This document shows, piece by piece, positions 28,816 through 35,758 of a stretch of DNA of 40,935 nt (position 1 is the stretch's first letter; each line of letters begins with the position of its first letter). The notes under the pieces are model-generated. The model was not told the origin of the DNA and searched no databases. It worked only from the letters and a program-made list of their open reading frames with translations. This stretch comes from Micromonospora sp. H61. Lineage in GTDB: Bacteria > Actinomycetota > Actinomycetes > Mycobacteriales > Micromonosporaceae. Made by a program: the position numbers and the translations under genes. The stretch spans positions 1 through 40,935 of the forward strand of contig NZ_JAGPXY010000062.1 in NCBI RefSeq assembly GCF_018070325.1, read 5' to 3'.

Positions 28816-29016
28816 CTAGTCACCTTGCTCCGGCTGGAAGTAGCGTTGATTGATCCGCGCAGCGCCGCCGGGCTTCCCAGCCAGGATCTGACGCCCCTGC
28901 CACTCGACGGTCCGCTCATCACTCCAACCCACCCAGAAGTGCAGTCGCCCTCCGGCGTAGAGGTTGCCGGGTTGCCACAGCGTCATCGGTAGCAGATCAA
29001 CCAAGGGGGATCGCAT
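28816..29016 (-). CDS. Small hypothetical protein of the island
   Basis: A 66-residue protein starting MRSPLVDLLPMTLWQPG, with HFWVGWSDERTVEWQGRQILAG in the middle; soluble, Trp-rich, family unknown. I accept it because the ATG is preceded at exactly 6 bases by TACCCT (29023-29028), the leaderless pattern used by other genes here, and because it lies between the HEPN and nuclease genes on the same strand. A longer reading frame upstream exists but looks non-coding. Confidence 0.5.
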   Translation of the reverse strand: MRSPLVDLLPMTLWQPGNLYAGGRLHFWVGWSDERTVEWQGRQILAGKPGGAARINQRYFQPEQGD

Positions 29017-29265
29017 GGCGTGAGGGTAGCCGTAGAGCCGCTGAGGGGCTGCCGGCCAGAGCGGGTGACAAACTGGGTGACTACCGAGGCCGTCAACCTC
29101 GGACACCCGTGGACGACGACGGATCGTTTCGGAACGTCCGACTGCCTGCCGTCGCTGGTCGGGCCCGCCTGATCGTTCCTTCGGACGAAGGGAGTTAACC
29201 TCGTCAGCGGATTGGCCGGCGGAGGTTCCCATAGGAGTGATCATCGGGGCGGCAACTTGCCGGAA

Positions 29266-30228
29266 TCAGGCCATTCCGCCCCAAGGATTCCAAGGATCGC
29301 CTTGCGCGATACCCTCGCTGTTCAGTCTTTGGCGGACGTATTCGGTAAAGACATCGTAAGACCACAACCGGGAGCCGGAACCCATCCCCATGCCCGCACC
29401 GGCGACCTTCGCTAGCTGCCAGTAGGTTGCGAGCGGCCGAAGGTCTGTCACATCCCAAGCAAGGTTGTTAATGATATGACCAATCAGGGCATGCAAAGGG
29501 TTCGGAGCGGCATCGTCGGTCGGTGAAACAGCTCTGTGATACTGGCCCTGTACCGTCCCGGCTTGCGGAACTAGGAGCCGCACCTCTGGGTTGATGAAAT
29601 GCGGCGGGGGGAGGGTGAATCTAGCGCCGTACCAAAACCCGAGGTCGGCAACGCACACGGAGTCCAGCATCTCACTTGGGTGGCTATCCCGGACTAGTTC
29701 TTCGTTAAGTAGCCTCTCTACTCGATCGGCAGGCTCTGTCTTCCACACATGGCTATGAGCAAGAATACCGTAAGAGACTGGTGAGCGTAGGTCGCGCCTC
29801 AGATTGCTCACCGGCGCAGTGTAAGTGGCGCGGGCCATGCGAGAAATCAGGCGAGCGTTCTCGGCCGCCTTCTCAATGTGCTCCCCTTTGAGAGTCAGCT
29901 TGCATTCAAAGGCGGCCATGACTCCGCCCGCCAGGTACACCTTCTTCTCACTGAGCTTCTCTGGATACGACGGAGTGAGGATGACTAGATCAACCTGACG
30001 CGAAAGGCTCCCGTTGATTCCAAGTACTCGCCCCTTCGTCTGGATATTTAGAGTAGGTGGAAGCCATTCAGCCAGCAGGCGTCGCCAGTTTTCCTCACCC
30101 TCATCTCCGGCGGTTCCCGGATCGCTCACGGCGCGGGCCCGAATGCGCGAGTATTCGGCCGCAAGTTCAACTGAGACTTGCGCCATGAAGGTTTCTAGCT
30201 CGTGAGTAACTCCGCTATCGTCGGCCAC
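29266..30228 (-). CDS. PD-(D/E)XK nuclease-like protein (DUF6602-type)
   Basis: A 320-residue protein. EENWRRLLAEWLPPTLNIQTKGRV (45-68), then QVDLVIL with Asp80 and FECKLTL with Glu108 and Lys110 make the E-D-x27-E-x-K order of a restriction-endonuclease fold; the family resembles what I recall as DUF6602, seen in defence loci. The C-terminal half (HALIGHIINNLAW, WQLAKVAGAGMG) is unassigned. The GTG at 30228 is preceded at 6 bases by TAGCCT. Codon use is far less GC-biased than in the flanking genes, a sign of transfer. Probably a DNA-targeting partner of the HEPN gene; inference. Confidence 0.72.
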   Translation of the reverse strand: MADDSGVTHELETFMAQVSVELAAEYSRIRARAVSDPGTAGDEGEENWRRLLAEWLPPTLNIQTKGRVLGINGSLSRQVDLVILTPSYPEKLSEKKVYLAGGVMAAFECKLTLKGEHIEKAAENARLISRMARATYTAPVSNLRRDLRSPVSYGILAHSHVWKTEPADRVERLLNEELVRDSHPSEMLDSVCVADLGFWYGARFTLPPPHFINPEVRLLVPQAGTVQGQYHRAVSPTDDAAPNPLHALIGHIINNLAWDVTDLRPLATYWQLAKVAGAGMGMGSGSRLWSYDVFTEYVRQRLNSEGIAQGDPWNPWGGMA

Positions 30229-30234
30229 CTCTAC

Positions 30235-30240
30235 AGGCTA
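30235..30240 (-). promoter_or_regulatory. -10 box for leaderless nuclease gene
   Basis: TAGCCT is followed by 6 bases and the GTG at 30228. No separate ribosome site is seen. Confidence 0.45.
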
Positions 30241-30556
30241 GGTTAGAAGTCGAATGACTTCCACCATTGATGCCTCGCGTGCCGGTTTCAGGGCCATACA
30301 GGAGAAGCAGTCGGGCGGAGGCGGCCACCGACGAAGCGTGCCGAGTTAGATCGAGCTGAGCGACCACCCCCCAGGTAAGCGCCGGCAAGATCCGGAACCT
30401 GTCCGGAATGATCAGCCACATGGCGCGAGACGGATAAATGTCTGCCCTGGTGAGAGGCTTGACCGCCCGGCACCCGCAACTGACTCCCTAAACCGTGTGC
30501 TTGAAGGCCGGCGGCAGCTCGCAGCGCAGGTTGTGATGGCCTGCTTTACTGACGGG
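30241..30556. other. Mostly non-coding gap in the island
   Basis: About 316 bases between the divergent nuclease gene and the small membrane protein. It holds the GAAGTC dyad and two TCCGGA hexamers (around 30394-30410). I see no gene. Confidence 0.45.
30246..30261. promoter_or_regulatory. Operator-like dyad at the nuclease promoter
   Basis: GAAGTC-GAAT-GACTTC is a perfect dyad 5 bases upstream of the TAGCCT box, over the expected spacer and -35 region. A repressor bound there would block the nuclease gene. Confidence 0.4.
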
Positions 30557-30775
30557 GTGCGCGCCCGCCTACTTCTCTGCGTTGCGCTGCTGGCTGCGGG
30601 CGTGATGACGGCAGGGACCGGACTCTTGGTCGCCTTGGGATACGTCGAGCAGCCTGGGCCCTTCAACGAGGCGATACTCGGCGCGATCGGCGGGGCCATG
30701 GTCTCGACTGGGTTTCACCGTTGGAGGAAGTACCGCTCCTCGGGCTTGGGGCACACGGGGTACAAGACAGCGTGA
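30557..30775 (+). CDS. Small two-helix membrane protein
   Basis: A 72-residue protein with helix 1 ARLLLCVALLAAGVMTAGTG, a short outside loop (YVEQPGPFNEA) and helix 2 ILGAIGGAMVSTGF followed by a basic tail HRWRKYR. Family unknown. The GTG at 30557 has TTTACT 6 bases upstream, a weak leaderless pattern; an ATG 20 codons earlier is possible. It diverges from the nuclease gene within the island. Small membrane proteins often serve as effectors in defence loci; here that is speculation. Confidence 0.45.
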   Translation: MRARLLLCVALLAAGVMTAGTGLLVALGYVEQPGPFNEAILGAIGGAMVSTGFHRWRKYRSSGLGHTGYKTA

Positions 30776-30869
30776 AACGTCGGCAACCAGTCGGCAATGA
30801 CGTGAGCCCAAGACGCGGCGGGGCCAGCACGTCGACCAAGCCGCCGCAGGTCAGGAGCGAGGCCGTTCA

Positions 30870-30889
30870 AGTTCCGCTTCAACGTCTGA
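30870..30889 (+). other. Attachment site copy 2 (junction of the two units)
   Basis: Identical over 20 bp to the ychF end. The upstream 25 bases resemble those before copy 3 (CCGCAGGTC, then GAG(A)GGCC), but not ychF. Confidence 0.75.
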
Positions 30890-30890
30890 G

Positions 30891-31256
30891 TCAGGAGTTC
30901 CTGGCTTGCACGAAGTCCGCGTAGTCCTCCCCGGCAACCCCGTGGTTGTCCCAGCGATCCGTCGACGCCCCGGTCGCACGCTCTGTTAATTCCAACGCTT
31001 CGGCCGGGCCTTCAACGTGACCGATCACTCGGCCGGGCCCCGGGTCGTCCTCGCCGTCTGGGTACAGCGACGGGAACACCGACAGGTCCCGGCGGTTCTC
31101 GTCGTCCAGGTCCTGCACGTCATCCATGGACGCGTTGTAGCTCTCTTGCCAGGGCCGGATGGACACCCAGCGGATGCCTTCGACGCCAGCAATCACGACG
31201 GGTCCGAGGAACTGCTCGGCCTCGTTGACCGGCCCCTCCTCTGTGCAGAAACGCAT
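30891..31256 (-). CDS. Hypothetical protein of the right unit
   Basis: A 121-residue soluble acidic protein that begins MRFCTEEGPVNEAEQFLG. It has an ordered N-terminal half (VVIAGVEGIRWVSIRPWQESY) and an Asp/Glu-rich C-terminal half (DVQDLDDENRRD, YPDGEDDPGPGRV). Family unknown. Its stop lies one base from attachment copy 2, so it is the edge gene of this unit. No clear ribosome site is seen before the ATG, so the start is uncertain. Confidence 0.6.
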   Translation of the reverse strand: MRFCTEEGPVNEAEQFLGPVVIAGVEGIRWVSIRPWQESYNASMDDVQDLDDENRRDLSVFPSLYPDGEDDPGPGRVIGHVEGPAEALELTERATGASTDRWDNHGVAGEDYADFVQARNS

Positions 31257-31418
31257 GCCCGTTGTTGTCGACAGCAACCGGGCCAGACGGGGAAGGGCTC
31301 AGTGGGACAGCGCGGACCATTGCCCGAGGTTACGGACAGGTGCGGACTGACCCGAACAATACGCCCAGAACGTGCAGGCGTGAGGTCGCGGCTGCGGCGG
31401 CTGGCTCTGCGGAGGGAC

Positions 31419-31634
31419 TTACTCGGTGACGAAGACGCCAACGCCGGGAAGCGTTTCGGTCATCCCTTTGATCCGTAGTACCTGCATGGCACGGTCGATC
31501 ACCGGCTCGGTGACCCCGTAGTGCTCGATCAACTCGCGCCGACTGGGCAGCTTGGAGCCGGGCTCAAACTCGCCGGACTTGATGCGTTCGGCGAGGTCGT
31601 CGGCGATCTGCTCGTAGCGGTAACGCGGCGGCAC
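31419..31634 (-). CDS. Short GntR-family regulator (winged helix only)
   Basis: A 71-residue protein made of the GntR DNA-binding domain alone: YEQIADDLAERIKSGEFEPGSKLPSRRELIEHYGVTEPVIDRAMQVLRIKGM, then GVGVFVTE. No effector domain follows. The GTG at 31634 is chosen because GAGGAG lies 6 bases upstream. Short GntR proteins of this kind sit in AICEs such as pSAM2 (KorSA-like) and repress replication or transfer genes; the targets are absent here. Confidence 0.82.
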   Translation of the reverse strand: MPPRYRYEQIADDLAERIKSGEFEPGSKLPSRRELIEHYGVTEPVIDRAMQVLRIKGMTETLPGVGVFVTE

Positions 31635-31888
31635 GTGGTTCTCCTCGGTTGGCAACACGAGTAGACCACCTACGTCAGCCCTTGACTACCCAACGGTACC
31701 TGTGGGAGGTTGCCGAGGAGGTCGATTCCCTCGGTTGGCGCTGTGGGCCGTCCTCGCCGGCGTGGATGTTCGGCGCGTCCCCCGCGCTCGGGCATCCACG
31801 CCTCCAGATTGCTCCGGTGCAAGGAGACGGCAGTGCTCCCTTCGACATGGGCAGGGCAGACCCTGGCGCGACCGGACGAGGCGAGCCG

Positions 31889-32077
31889 GTGAGGCGAGTT
31901 TCGTACGACGAGTACGTGCTGGCGGTGGCGCTGACTCTCGCTCGCCGTCACCGGCCCGTCTGGTCTTGGCAGCACTGGCGGCGTATCTGCCGCTGCGGAG
32001 GCGATCTGCCATGCCGAAGCCATCACCGCATCCCGATCAACCGCGGCCACTGGCCCAACCAGGACGGCCCGCAGTGA
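31889..32077 (+). CDS. Small AICE-associated protein with Cys cluster
   Basis: A 62-residue basic protein, VRRVSYDEYVLAVALTLARR at the start, with a C-x-C-x4-C cluster (ICRCGGDLPC) near residue 37 and a His/Arg-rich tail. Function unknown; it could bind a metal. The GTG follows GAGGCGAG. It is first in a run of three overlapping small genes, a group I associate with AICEs of Micromonospora and Streptomyces. Confidence 0.6.
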   Translation: MRRVSYDEYVLAVALTLARRHRPVWSWQHWRRICRCGGDLPCRSHHRIPINRGHWPNQDGPQ

Positions 32078-32292
32078 CCACTCACCACCCGATCAAGCCG
32101 GCCTGGACGTGCGGCGGCTGTGCGGGGGATTGGCCATGCCCGACCCGGCGCCGAGAGCTGCGAGCGGAGTACGACCGCGCCCCGGTGTCACTGGCCCTCT
32201 ACCTGGCCGCTCAACTCGTCAACGCCGCCCAGGATCTGGCCCACGTCCCCGCCGGACACCTGCACTACCGATTCCTCGGCTGGACCCGATGA
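32074..32292 (+). CDS. Small AICE-associated protein (often labelled flavin reductase)
   Basis: A 72-residue protein. WTCGGCAGDWPCPTRRRELRAEYDRAP gives a C-x2-C-x5-C cluster, followed by a helix SLALYLAAQLVNAAQDLA and HLHYRFLGW. Close forms in AICEs carry the label flavin reductase, which the sequence does not support at this length. The GTG overlaps the upstream stop (GTGA). Confidence 0.62.
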   Translation: MTTHHPIKPAWTCGGCAGDWPCPTRRRELRAEYDRAPVSLALYLAAQLVNAAQDLAHVPAGHLHYRFLGWTR

Positions 32293-32462
32293 GCATTCTG
32301 CGGCCGGGTGACGAGAAGTTCCACTACAGCGATGGCTCCCACAAATGGATCCCACCGGACCCGGACTACGACCAGGAGGTCTGGGACGAACAGGTCCGCC
32401 AACACAAGCACGGCCACCTCAGGGACGAGCGCCCGAAGGTCCGCATCCAGCGCCTCGTCTGA
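32289..32462 (+). CDS. Small hypothetical protein
   Basis: A 57-residue protein rich in Asp, His and Lys (FHYSDGSHKWIPPDPDYDQEVWDEQ). Family unknown. The ATG overlaps the previous stop (ATGA), so it is coupled to the two genes before it. It is the last clear gene before the right boundary of the island. Confidence 0.55.
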   Translation: MSILRPGDEKFHYSDGSHKWIPPDPDYDQEVWDEQVRQHKHGHLRDERPKVRIQRLV

Positions 32463-32786
32463 AGCCGGCAGTGCAACAGCGAAGTACAGCAACCGTGCCA
32501 GCCGAACCAGCCCGAGAGGCACGCCAGCAGGCCGTCTGACGTCACATCAAGTCCGACCCGACCGGCTTGCTGAGAGTGCACACCGAAGCGGTCGCCATGC
32601 CCGAGGCGTGCCCGACACAGGGGTCAACACCGGCCCGCAGGGTGGACGAGGCAGGGGCACTCCTGGACGACAGCGGACCGGAGCGCCAGCGCTTAACCCC
32701 GATTTGGCCAGGTCGCCGCAGGTCGTGGGAGCGGCCATACAAGTTCCGCTTCAACGTTTGAGCCCGACTCTATCGCGGGGCGGGCG
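32463..32786. other. Gap holding the right boundary of the island
   Basis: About 320 bases with the third attachment copy near its right end. A plus-strand frame ends in KFRFNV-stop through the core, echoing ychF, but it has no start signal or family character. I see no gene. Confidence 0.45.
32742..32761 (+). other. Attachment site copy 3 (attR)
   Basis: Matches the ychF end at 19 of 20 positions (GTT for GTC). It still encodes FRFNV-stop. Sequence to the right is presumably the original chromosome downstream of ychF. Confidence 0.7.
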
Positions 32787-33342
32787 TTAGTCCTGGTTCC
32801 GCTGACGGCTGCTCGGCTTGCGCTTTGTCCCGGCCCTGGCGTTCGTGAACTGTCGTTGGCGCTGGCCGTGTTGCTGCCGCTGCCAGTCACGTCGCCGGCG
32901 GTCGCGTTGTCGCTGGTAGCCGCGGGCGATCACAGCTAACGCCATCCACCCGGACAGAACCAGACCTGCCGCTCCGACCTCCCCTTGCAGCCGGCCCCGG
33001 TGCCCGCTGAGGATGCCGAAATCGGTGACGAAATCCTCCGGATCTTTGGGGTTGACCCAGATTCGCACCGGACTGCCGGCCGCCAGGTAGACCTCCCAAC
33101 AGCCAACCTCGGCTTGACGCTGAGCACCGGCGAATTCGTAGCGCAGGTGCATCGTGTTCCGCCGCTTGTGCACGAGTTCATCGACGACTGCCTGGGCTGG
33201 CACGCCATGGACCCGTCCAGGCGTCGTTGTCCTTAAAGGTCTTGAAGGGCAGCCACATCATGACCATCCCGACGAGGAGGCCGAGTACGTAGACGGGGTA
33301 GCGGGCGCGCCACCAGCTCCGCAAGATCTGCACGGTGGTCAT
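32787..33342 (-). pseudogene. Frameshifted membrane protein, DUF3592-like
   Basis: Two minus-strand frames join into one plausible protein. Frame one (from ATG 33342): MTTVQILRSWWRARYPVYVL and a membrane helix GLLVGMVMMWLPF. Frame two: VHGVPAQAVVDELVHKRRNTMHLRYEFAG, RIWVNPKDPEDF, a second helix (AAGLVLSGWMALAVIARGY) and a basic Gln-rich tail. The switch lies near 33200-33222. Helix-beta domain-helix with V-x-V-x-P-x-DP is the DUF3592 layout. A one-base slip, real or from sequencing, explains it. Confidence 0.6.
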
Positions 33343-33370
33343 GGTCGCAGTCAATGTCCACATGCGGCGG

Positions 33371-33376
33371 TACGTT
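33371..33376 (+). promoter_or_regulatory. -10 box before the broken methyltransferase
   Basis: TACGTT lies 6 bases before the ATG at 33383, the leaderless pattern. The promoter seems to have outlived the intact gene. Confidence 0.4.
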
Positions 33377-33382
33377 GACCGG

Positions 33383-33969
33383 ATGACGGAACAGCTGCTC
33401 CGATCGTCGTTCGGCGCGGCGGCGACCGCGTACGCCGAGCACCGCCCGGATTACGCGCAGGCCGCGGTGCGATGGGCGTTGGAGCCCGCCCCCGGCCTAC
33501 GCGTGCTCGACCTGGGCGCCGACACCGGCAAGCTTTCCGCGACGTTGGCGGCGCTGGGCGCGGATGTCGTGGCGGTCGAGCCGTCCTGGCCGGTCTGTGG
33601 AACATCATGGACGACCGGGTCGGCTGGGTTGCCGGGCTCGAACGGGTCAGCGGGAGTGCGGCCATCGGCCCGCGTGACACGGTGAGCAGTTGGCGCACGG
33701 CTACGGCGGACATGCTCGTTCCGAGCACCGGCCGGATCGCCCGGTTCGGGTCGGCGGAGCAGGTCGAGTTCCCGCACGGGCAGCGCCGCACCGCCGACTC
33801 GCTCGTCGCGACGCTCGCGACGCGGGCCGGGATGCTGGTCATGCCGGAAGAGGAACGAGCCGCCACGCTCGACCGGATCCGCGCCTTCCTCGGGGGCCGA
33901 CCCGAAACCGCGCACGGCGAGTTCGCGCTGCCGATGCTGACCGGCGTGCTGCGCGCCCGCCGCCGCTGA
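33383..33969 (+). pseudogene. SAM-dependent methyltransferase with internal deletion
   Basis: The start (MTEQLLRSSFGAAATAYAEHRPDYAQAAV, motif I VLDLGADTGKLSATL, then VVAVEPS) and the end (VLAGLWNIMDDRVGWVAGLERV to LTGVLRARRR) of a class I methyltransferase are in different frames. The junction is at about 33583. The middle, which in this family holds motifs II-III (about 50-60 residues), is gone. So an internal deletion that also broke the frame is likely. Not functional. The next gene starts on its stop (TGATG). Confidence 0.82.
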
Positions 33970-34364
33970 TGGCCGGCGACCCGGCGAACCGACATCGGGG
34001 CGGTGCAGTGAAAGCTGTGCTGGCAGGTGCCGAGGTGGCGCTGGTGGGCCTGTTCTCGGCGAAGGACAAGGAGTTCGAAAGCAAGCTCGATCTGCTGGCC
34101 AGCCTGGTGGAAGCCCGCGGTGGCCAGGTCGTGGGCCGGCACGTGCAACGGCGGGGAGTCTCTTCGGGCGGCGCGGACAAGATGGGCGACCCGTTGTCGC
34201 GGCGGACGTTGCTCAGCCCCGGTAGGGCACGCGAAGTCGCCGAGGCCTGCCGGCAGCGCGGGGTGGGCGCCGTGGTCTTCGCGCACCCACTGACCGACCA
34301 CCAGCGGGCCGTCCTCAGGGACATGTTCGGCTGTCCCGTCCTGAGCGGCGAGGACCTCCGATAG
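33969..34364 (+). CDS. Stand-alone HflX N-terminal domain-like protein
   Basis: A 131-residue protein. VKAVLAGAEVALVGLFSAKDKEFESKLDLLASLVEARGGQVVGRHVQRRG, GADKMGDPLSRRTLLSPGRAREVAEACRQ and HPLTDHQRAVLRDMFGCPVLSGEDL match the N-terminal domain of the ribosome-splitting GTPase HflX. The helical linker and the GTPase domain are absent; the stop is clean. ATG 33969 overlaps the upstream stop; GTG 34008 is an alternative start. It could compete with full HflX at the ribosome, but that is a guess. Confidence 0.75.
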   Translation: MAGDPANRHRGGAVKAVLAGAEVALVGLFSAKDKEFESKLDLLASLVEARGGQVVGRHVQRRGVSSGGADKMGDPLSRRTLLSPGRAREVAEACRQRGVGAVVFAHPLTDHQRAVLRDMFGCPVLSGEDLR

Positions 34365-34461
34365 GTCAGGGACGGACGGCCCTCTCGCCATGGACGGTCG
34401 CGTACTCCCCGGCGAGCCAGGGCCCGAGGTCGTCGATGAGTTCGTGGAGCGACTCGGCGCC

Positions 34462-34836
34462 CTACTGCTCGGCCCAGGCACCCAGCTCGTTGCCGCTGGG
34501 GTCGGTGAAGTGGAACCGCCGGCCACCGGGGAACTCGTACGGCCCGTTCACCACCTGGCCGCCGGCCTCCCTGACCGCCTGCACGGACCGGTCCAGGTCG
34601 CTGGAGTAGAGCAGCACGAGCGGGCCGCCCGCCCGAACCTCCCGGTCCACACGGAGACCGCCGACCTCGGGCGCGGCGTCGCCGTGTGGGCTGCGGATGC
34701 CGGCGTACTCCGGCCCGTAGTCGTTGAACTGCCAACCGAACGCGTCGGCGTAGAACCGCTTGGCTGCGGCGAGGTCGGTCACCGTGAGTTCGACGTAGTC
34801 GATGGCGTGGTGTCGGTGCGGCGATGGCTCAGACAT
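34462..34836 (-). CDS. VOC-family (glyoxalase/bleomycin-resistance fold) protein
   Basis: A 124-residue protein: HAIDYVELTVTDLAAAKRFYADAFGWQF, LVLLYSSDLDRSVQAVREAGGQVV and RFHFTDPSGNELGAWAEQ give the paired beta-alpha-beta-beta-beta units of the VOC fold. Substrate unknown. It diverges from the SRPBCC-ArsR operon across duplicated palindromes, so it is probably under the same ArsR control. After its TAG stop the same frame stays open for about 30 codons (LHELIDDLGPWLAGEY), which may be a lost C-terminal part or a remnant of another gene. Confidence 0.85.
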   Translation of the reverse strand: MSEPSPHRHHAIDYVELTVTDLAAAKRFYADAFGWQFNDYGPEYAGIRSPHGDAAPEVGGLRVDREVRAGGPLVLLYSSDLDRSVQAVREAGGQVVNGPYEFPGGRRFHFTDPSGNELGAWAEQ

Positions 34837-34876
34837 GGGCAGATCGTGCACCTCGGGTACGACGAAACCGCGACGT

Positions 34877-34946
34877 GCAACGAAAGGTTGCGCGATGGGC
34901 GTGGTCTGTCGTAGGTTCAGTGCAACCAAAGGTTGCGAAAGGTTGT
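34877..34946. promoter_or_regulatory. Duplicated ArsR-type operators in a divergent promoter
   Basis: GCAACGAAAGGTTGC (34877-34891) and GCAACCAAAGGTTGC (34922-34936) are near-identical dyads 45 bases apart, with a further half site GAAAGGTTG at 34937-34945. They lie between the VOC and SRPBCC starts, and an ArsR gene is second in the operon. Confidence 0.65.
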
Positions 34947-34950
34947 GGGC

Positions 34951-35409
34951 ATGGAACAGGGAACGATCGAACGAGACATCCACGTCAACGCGTCCCCCGA
35001 AGTCGTCTTCGAGGTGGTCAGCCAGCCCGAGCACATGCGCGAGTGGTGGCCCGACGACGCGCGGTTCGAGTCCGTCGCCGGTGCGCCCGGCGAGCTGGTC
35101 TGGCGCGACGCCGACACCGGCGAGACGAAGACCGTCGCGCTGGCCGTCGTCGAGGTCGACCCGCCGAAGCGGTTCTCCTTCCGGTGGTGTTTCACCGAGC
35201 AGGACCGGAGCGGGCAGGCGCTCTTCGTCACCTTCGACCTGGTGCCCAGTGGCGCCGGGACGCTGATCCGGATGACCGAGACCGGCTTCCGCGAGCTGGG
35301 TTGGGAGGTCGCCGTGCTGGAAGAGCAGTACCGCGACCACGAAAACGGTTGGGACCACTACATGCCCCGGCTGGGCGAGTACGTCGCGCGGCTGGTCGCG
35401 ACCCCGTGA
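34951..35409 (+). CDS. SRPBCC (AHSA1-like) domain protein
   Basis: A 152-residue START-like protein: IERDIHVNASPEVVFEVVSQPEHMREWWPDDARF and the C-terminal helix LEEQYRDHENGWDHYMPRLGEYVARL are typical of the AHSA1 branch, which binds hydrophobic ligands. No catalytic site can be read. The ATG at 34951 follows the third operator half site. It heads an operon with an ArsR regulator and a second SRPBCC gene, an arrangement common in actinobacteria whose inducer is unknown. Confidence 0.88.
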   Translation: MEQGTIERDIHVNASPEVVFEVVSQPEHMREWWPDDARFESVAGAPGELVWRDADTGETKTVALAVVEVDPPKRFSFRWCFTEQDRSGQALFVTFDLVPSGAGTLIRMTETGFRELGWEVAVLEEQYRDHENGWDHYMPRLGEYVARLVATP

Positions 35410-35756
35410 GCACGGCGGTCGACGATGAGCTGTGGTCGGCGATCGGCGACCCGATCCGGCGTACGATGATCGATCTTCTTCTCGCTGACGGGCCGGGCAC
35501 GGCCACCTCGTTGAGCCGACGGCTACCCGTCACCCGCCAGGCCGTCTCGAAGCACCTGGCGGTCCTCGACCGGGTTGGGCTGATCCACGCCGAGCCGGCC
35601 GGTCGCGAGCGTCACTACCAGGTGGACGAGGCGCAACTCGCCCGCGCGGTCGCCCAGTTGTCGGCAGTCGGCTCCACCTGGGACGCCCGCCTGCGCCGGA
35701 TCAAGCGCATCGCCGAGACGATCGAACGCCACCGCACCAACAACCAGGGAGGCTGA
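35406..35756 (+). CDS. ArsR-family transcriptional regulator
   Basis: A 116-residue winged-helix repressor: DELWSAIGDPIRRTMIDLLLADGPGTATSLSRRLPVTRQAVSKHLAVLDRVGLI, then GRERHYQVDEAQL. There is no Cys pair for metal binding, so it is not a classical arsenic sensor; the SRPBCC neighbours may supply or bind the ligand. GTG overlaps the upstream stop (GTGA). It probably binds the GCAAC-N5-GTTGC dyads ahead of the operon. Confidence 0.9.
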   Translation: MSTAVDDELWSAIGDPIRRTMIDLLLADGPGTATSLSRRLPVTRQAVSKHLAVLDRVGLIHAEPAGRERHYQVDEAQLARAVAQLSAVGSTWDARLRRIKRIAETIERHRTNNQGG

Positions 35757-35758
35757 GA

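Noticed and set aside
28816..29244. A 142-residue version of the small island protein
   Set aside because: The first 76 codons lack coding character, and the ATG at 29016 has a TACCCT box at the right distance.
30394..30410. CRISPR or short tandem array suggested by repeated TCCGGA
   Set aside because: Only two hexamers, no regular spacing or longer repeat; no CRISPR array was seen anywhere.
32567..32761. A 64-codon frame ending in KFRFNV through attachment copy 3
   Set aside because: The ending comes from the shared att core; no ribosome site, and the rest has no family character.
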